A model generated the notes under the pieces. It was not told the DNA's origin. It ran no database searches and saw only the letters and a list, made by a program, of their open reading frames with translations. From Rotaria sp. Silwood1 (taxonomy: Eukaryota > Rotifera > Eurotatoria > Philodinida > Philodinidae): a stretch of 64,000 nt of DNA. Every line of letters starts with the position of its first letter. Positions within the stretch are counted from its first letter, which is position 1. This document shows positions 63,297-64,000 of the stretch, piece after piece. The stretch is from NCBI GenBank assembly GCA_905250075.1, contig CAJNOP010000122.1, positions 230,434-294,433 on the forward strand. The letters run 5' to 3'. A program made the translations under genes and the position numbers.

Positions 63297-64000
63297 TGAT
63301 TTCTCGGCTCTGCTAAATCTGAAATAGTCCTTGCTCTCGATGATGATTTGCAAATAGGAAAGACTTTCGGCTTTGTATGAATAATAATAGTGTTTCTATA
63401 AATCGAATATGTACTGTGCCCATTTAGGTAAAAGGTCGCCAGTATTTATTTTATAGCCAAATTCAATAAAATCTTTTATTTCAATATTCAAACATGTTTG
63501 ACTGATATTTTTATTTGAACTGGTTTTTAAAGCCATGTAATGTTCTTGAATACGTTTTTTTAATTCATTGAAATTAATTTTATCTTTGTCTAATTCAATC
63601 ATATGTGGAGTTTTTAATTTTGACGATTCGATTAAAACTTCATTTGTGTTTTCATCGTATTCCATTCCACTAGCAATTAATTCTGCTCAAATTTGATGTT
63701 CATATGAACGTGATAACATTTCATCATCTGTTTTTATCATATTTTTTGTTGTTTTATGAAATTTTAAATAATGCTCAACTGTTAAAATAATCTTTAGAAG
63801 AACATCATCAGCATAAATATTTCCTTTTCTTCCTGCAGTTCGACCAATATCAATCATAAAACCCATAATCATTTGTTCATTCATTAATTCATGATTCGGA
63901 TACTTCGTTGCAAGTACATCAGCAGCAGTTATGTGTAAAAGAAAATGTGCACTCGAGCTATTCGGTTCAATATTTCCATAATAATCTTTCATTTTTTTTT
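63297..64000 (-). pseudogene. duplicated unknown gene, copy 2 (nonsense codon; runs off the window)
   Basis: The same gene as at 42157-42864, about 97 percent identical by eye, reading from 63992 (MKDYYGNIEPN) to 63396. A TGA at 63687-63689 replaces the arginine codon in EHKIRAELIA (here EHQI-stop-AELIA). At the position of copy 1's TAG this copy has an intact serine codon. The two copies therefore carry independent lesions. An A-run directly precedes the first methionine at the window edge, as in copy 1, so sequence to the right may continue the duplication. Confidence 0.7.

Noticed and set aside
42157..64000. The two pseudogene copies as a terminal repeat pair of one 22-kb element
   Set aside because: They are in the same orientation and contain protein-coding sequence with unrelated genes between them; a segmental duplication is simpler.

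Overview
The window is eukaryotic and almost certainly from a bdelloid rotifer. It is AT-rich and gene-poor. It has very short GT-AG introns (about 45-70 nt), many decayed transposons, and predicted proteins of types common in bdelloids (NHL and Kelch propellers behind a Thr-rich stalk, pentapeptide-repeat and LURP-one proteins, a fungal-type histidine phosphatase). It also carries many tracts built from the hexamer TGTGGG/CCCACA, which established work reports as the bdelloid telomere repeat. The species call is inference; nothing here names it.

Layout. 0-1.5 kb: dead mariner element. 3.1 kb: small secreted phospholipase A2-like gene. 4.7-7.4 kb: NHL-repeat membrane protein gene on the minus strand, broken by stops and carrying a long foldback element. 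8.7-9.9 kb: TIR element with GGTTCC-type interior. 13.4-14.6 kb: two-exon predicted hydrolase (minus). 16.6-17.2 kb: telomere-like element with a GTCACG-repeat MITE nested in it. 17.6-20.7 kb: LURP-one gene split by a 2.5-kb intron (minus). 24.3-24.7 kb: G-rich telomere-like element next to a CGTAAACG element. 25.1-26.5 kb: intact 466-aa coiled-coil/propeller-like gene (minus). 32.5-33.7 kb: secreted Cys-rich gene with three in-frame stops (minus). 33.9-36.6 kb: telomere-like elements and a dead transposon with about 150-bp TIRs, a DDE transposase and a tRNA-like segment. 37.0-38.0 kb: two MITEs. 38.9-40.4 kb: intronless histidine acid phosphatase. 41.0 kb: WAP-like secreted protein. 42.2-43.0 kb: pseudogene copy, a 100-N gap and a perfect CCCACA array. 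45.5-48.9 kb: dead LINE (minus). 49.6-58.4 kb: four-exon TM/Thr-stalk/seven-Kelch gene whose large introns hold several foldback elements. 58.5 kb: truncated WAP-like tail abutting a telomere-like element. 59.2-60.4 kb: membrane pentapeptide-repeat protein. 60.4-63.2 kb: three foldback elements, a promoter-like direct repeat and a 34-bp minisatellite. 63.3-64.0 kb: second copy of the 42-kb pseudogene.

The strongest unexplained signal is a family of about 20 short elements in which a degenerate TGTGGG-type arm is followed by its inverted CCCACA-type arm. They always run G-rich first, as a telomere-telomere fusion would, yet two copies share spacer sequence, which points to a mobile or copied element. 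Several sit exactly at the edges of truncated genes or other transposons. A second theme is a set of TIR elements whose interiors are built from one short, mostly palindromic motif repeated many times, with a different motif in each. There is no operon-like organisation; the genes look like independent single units.
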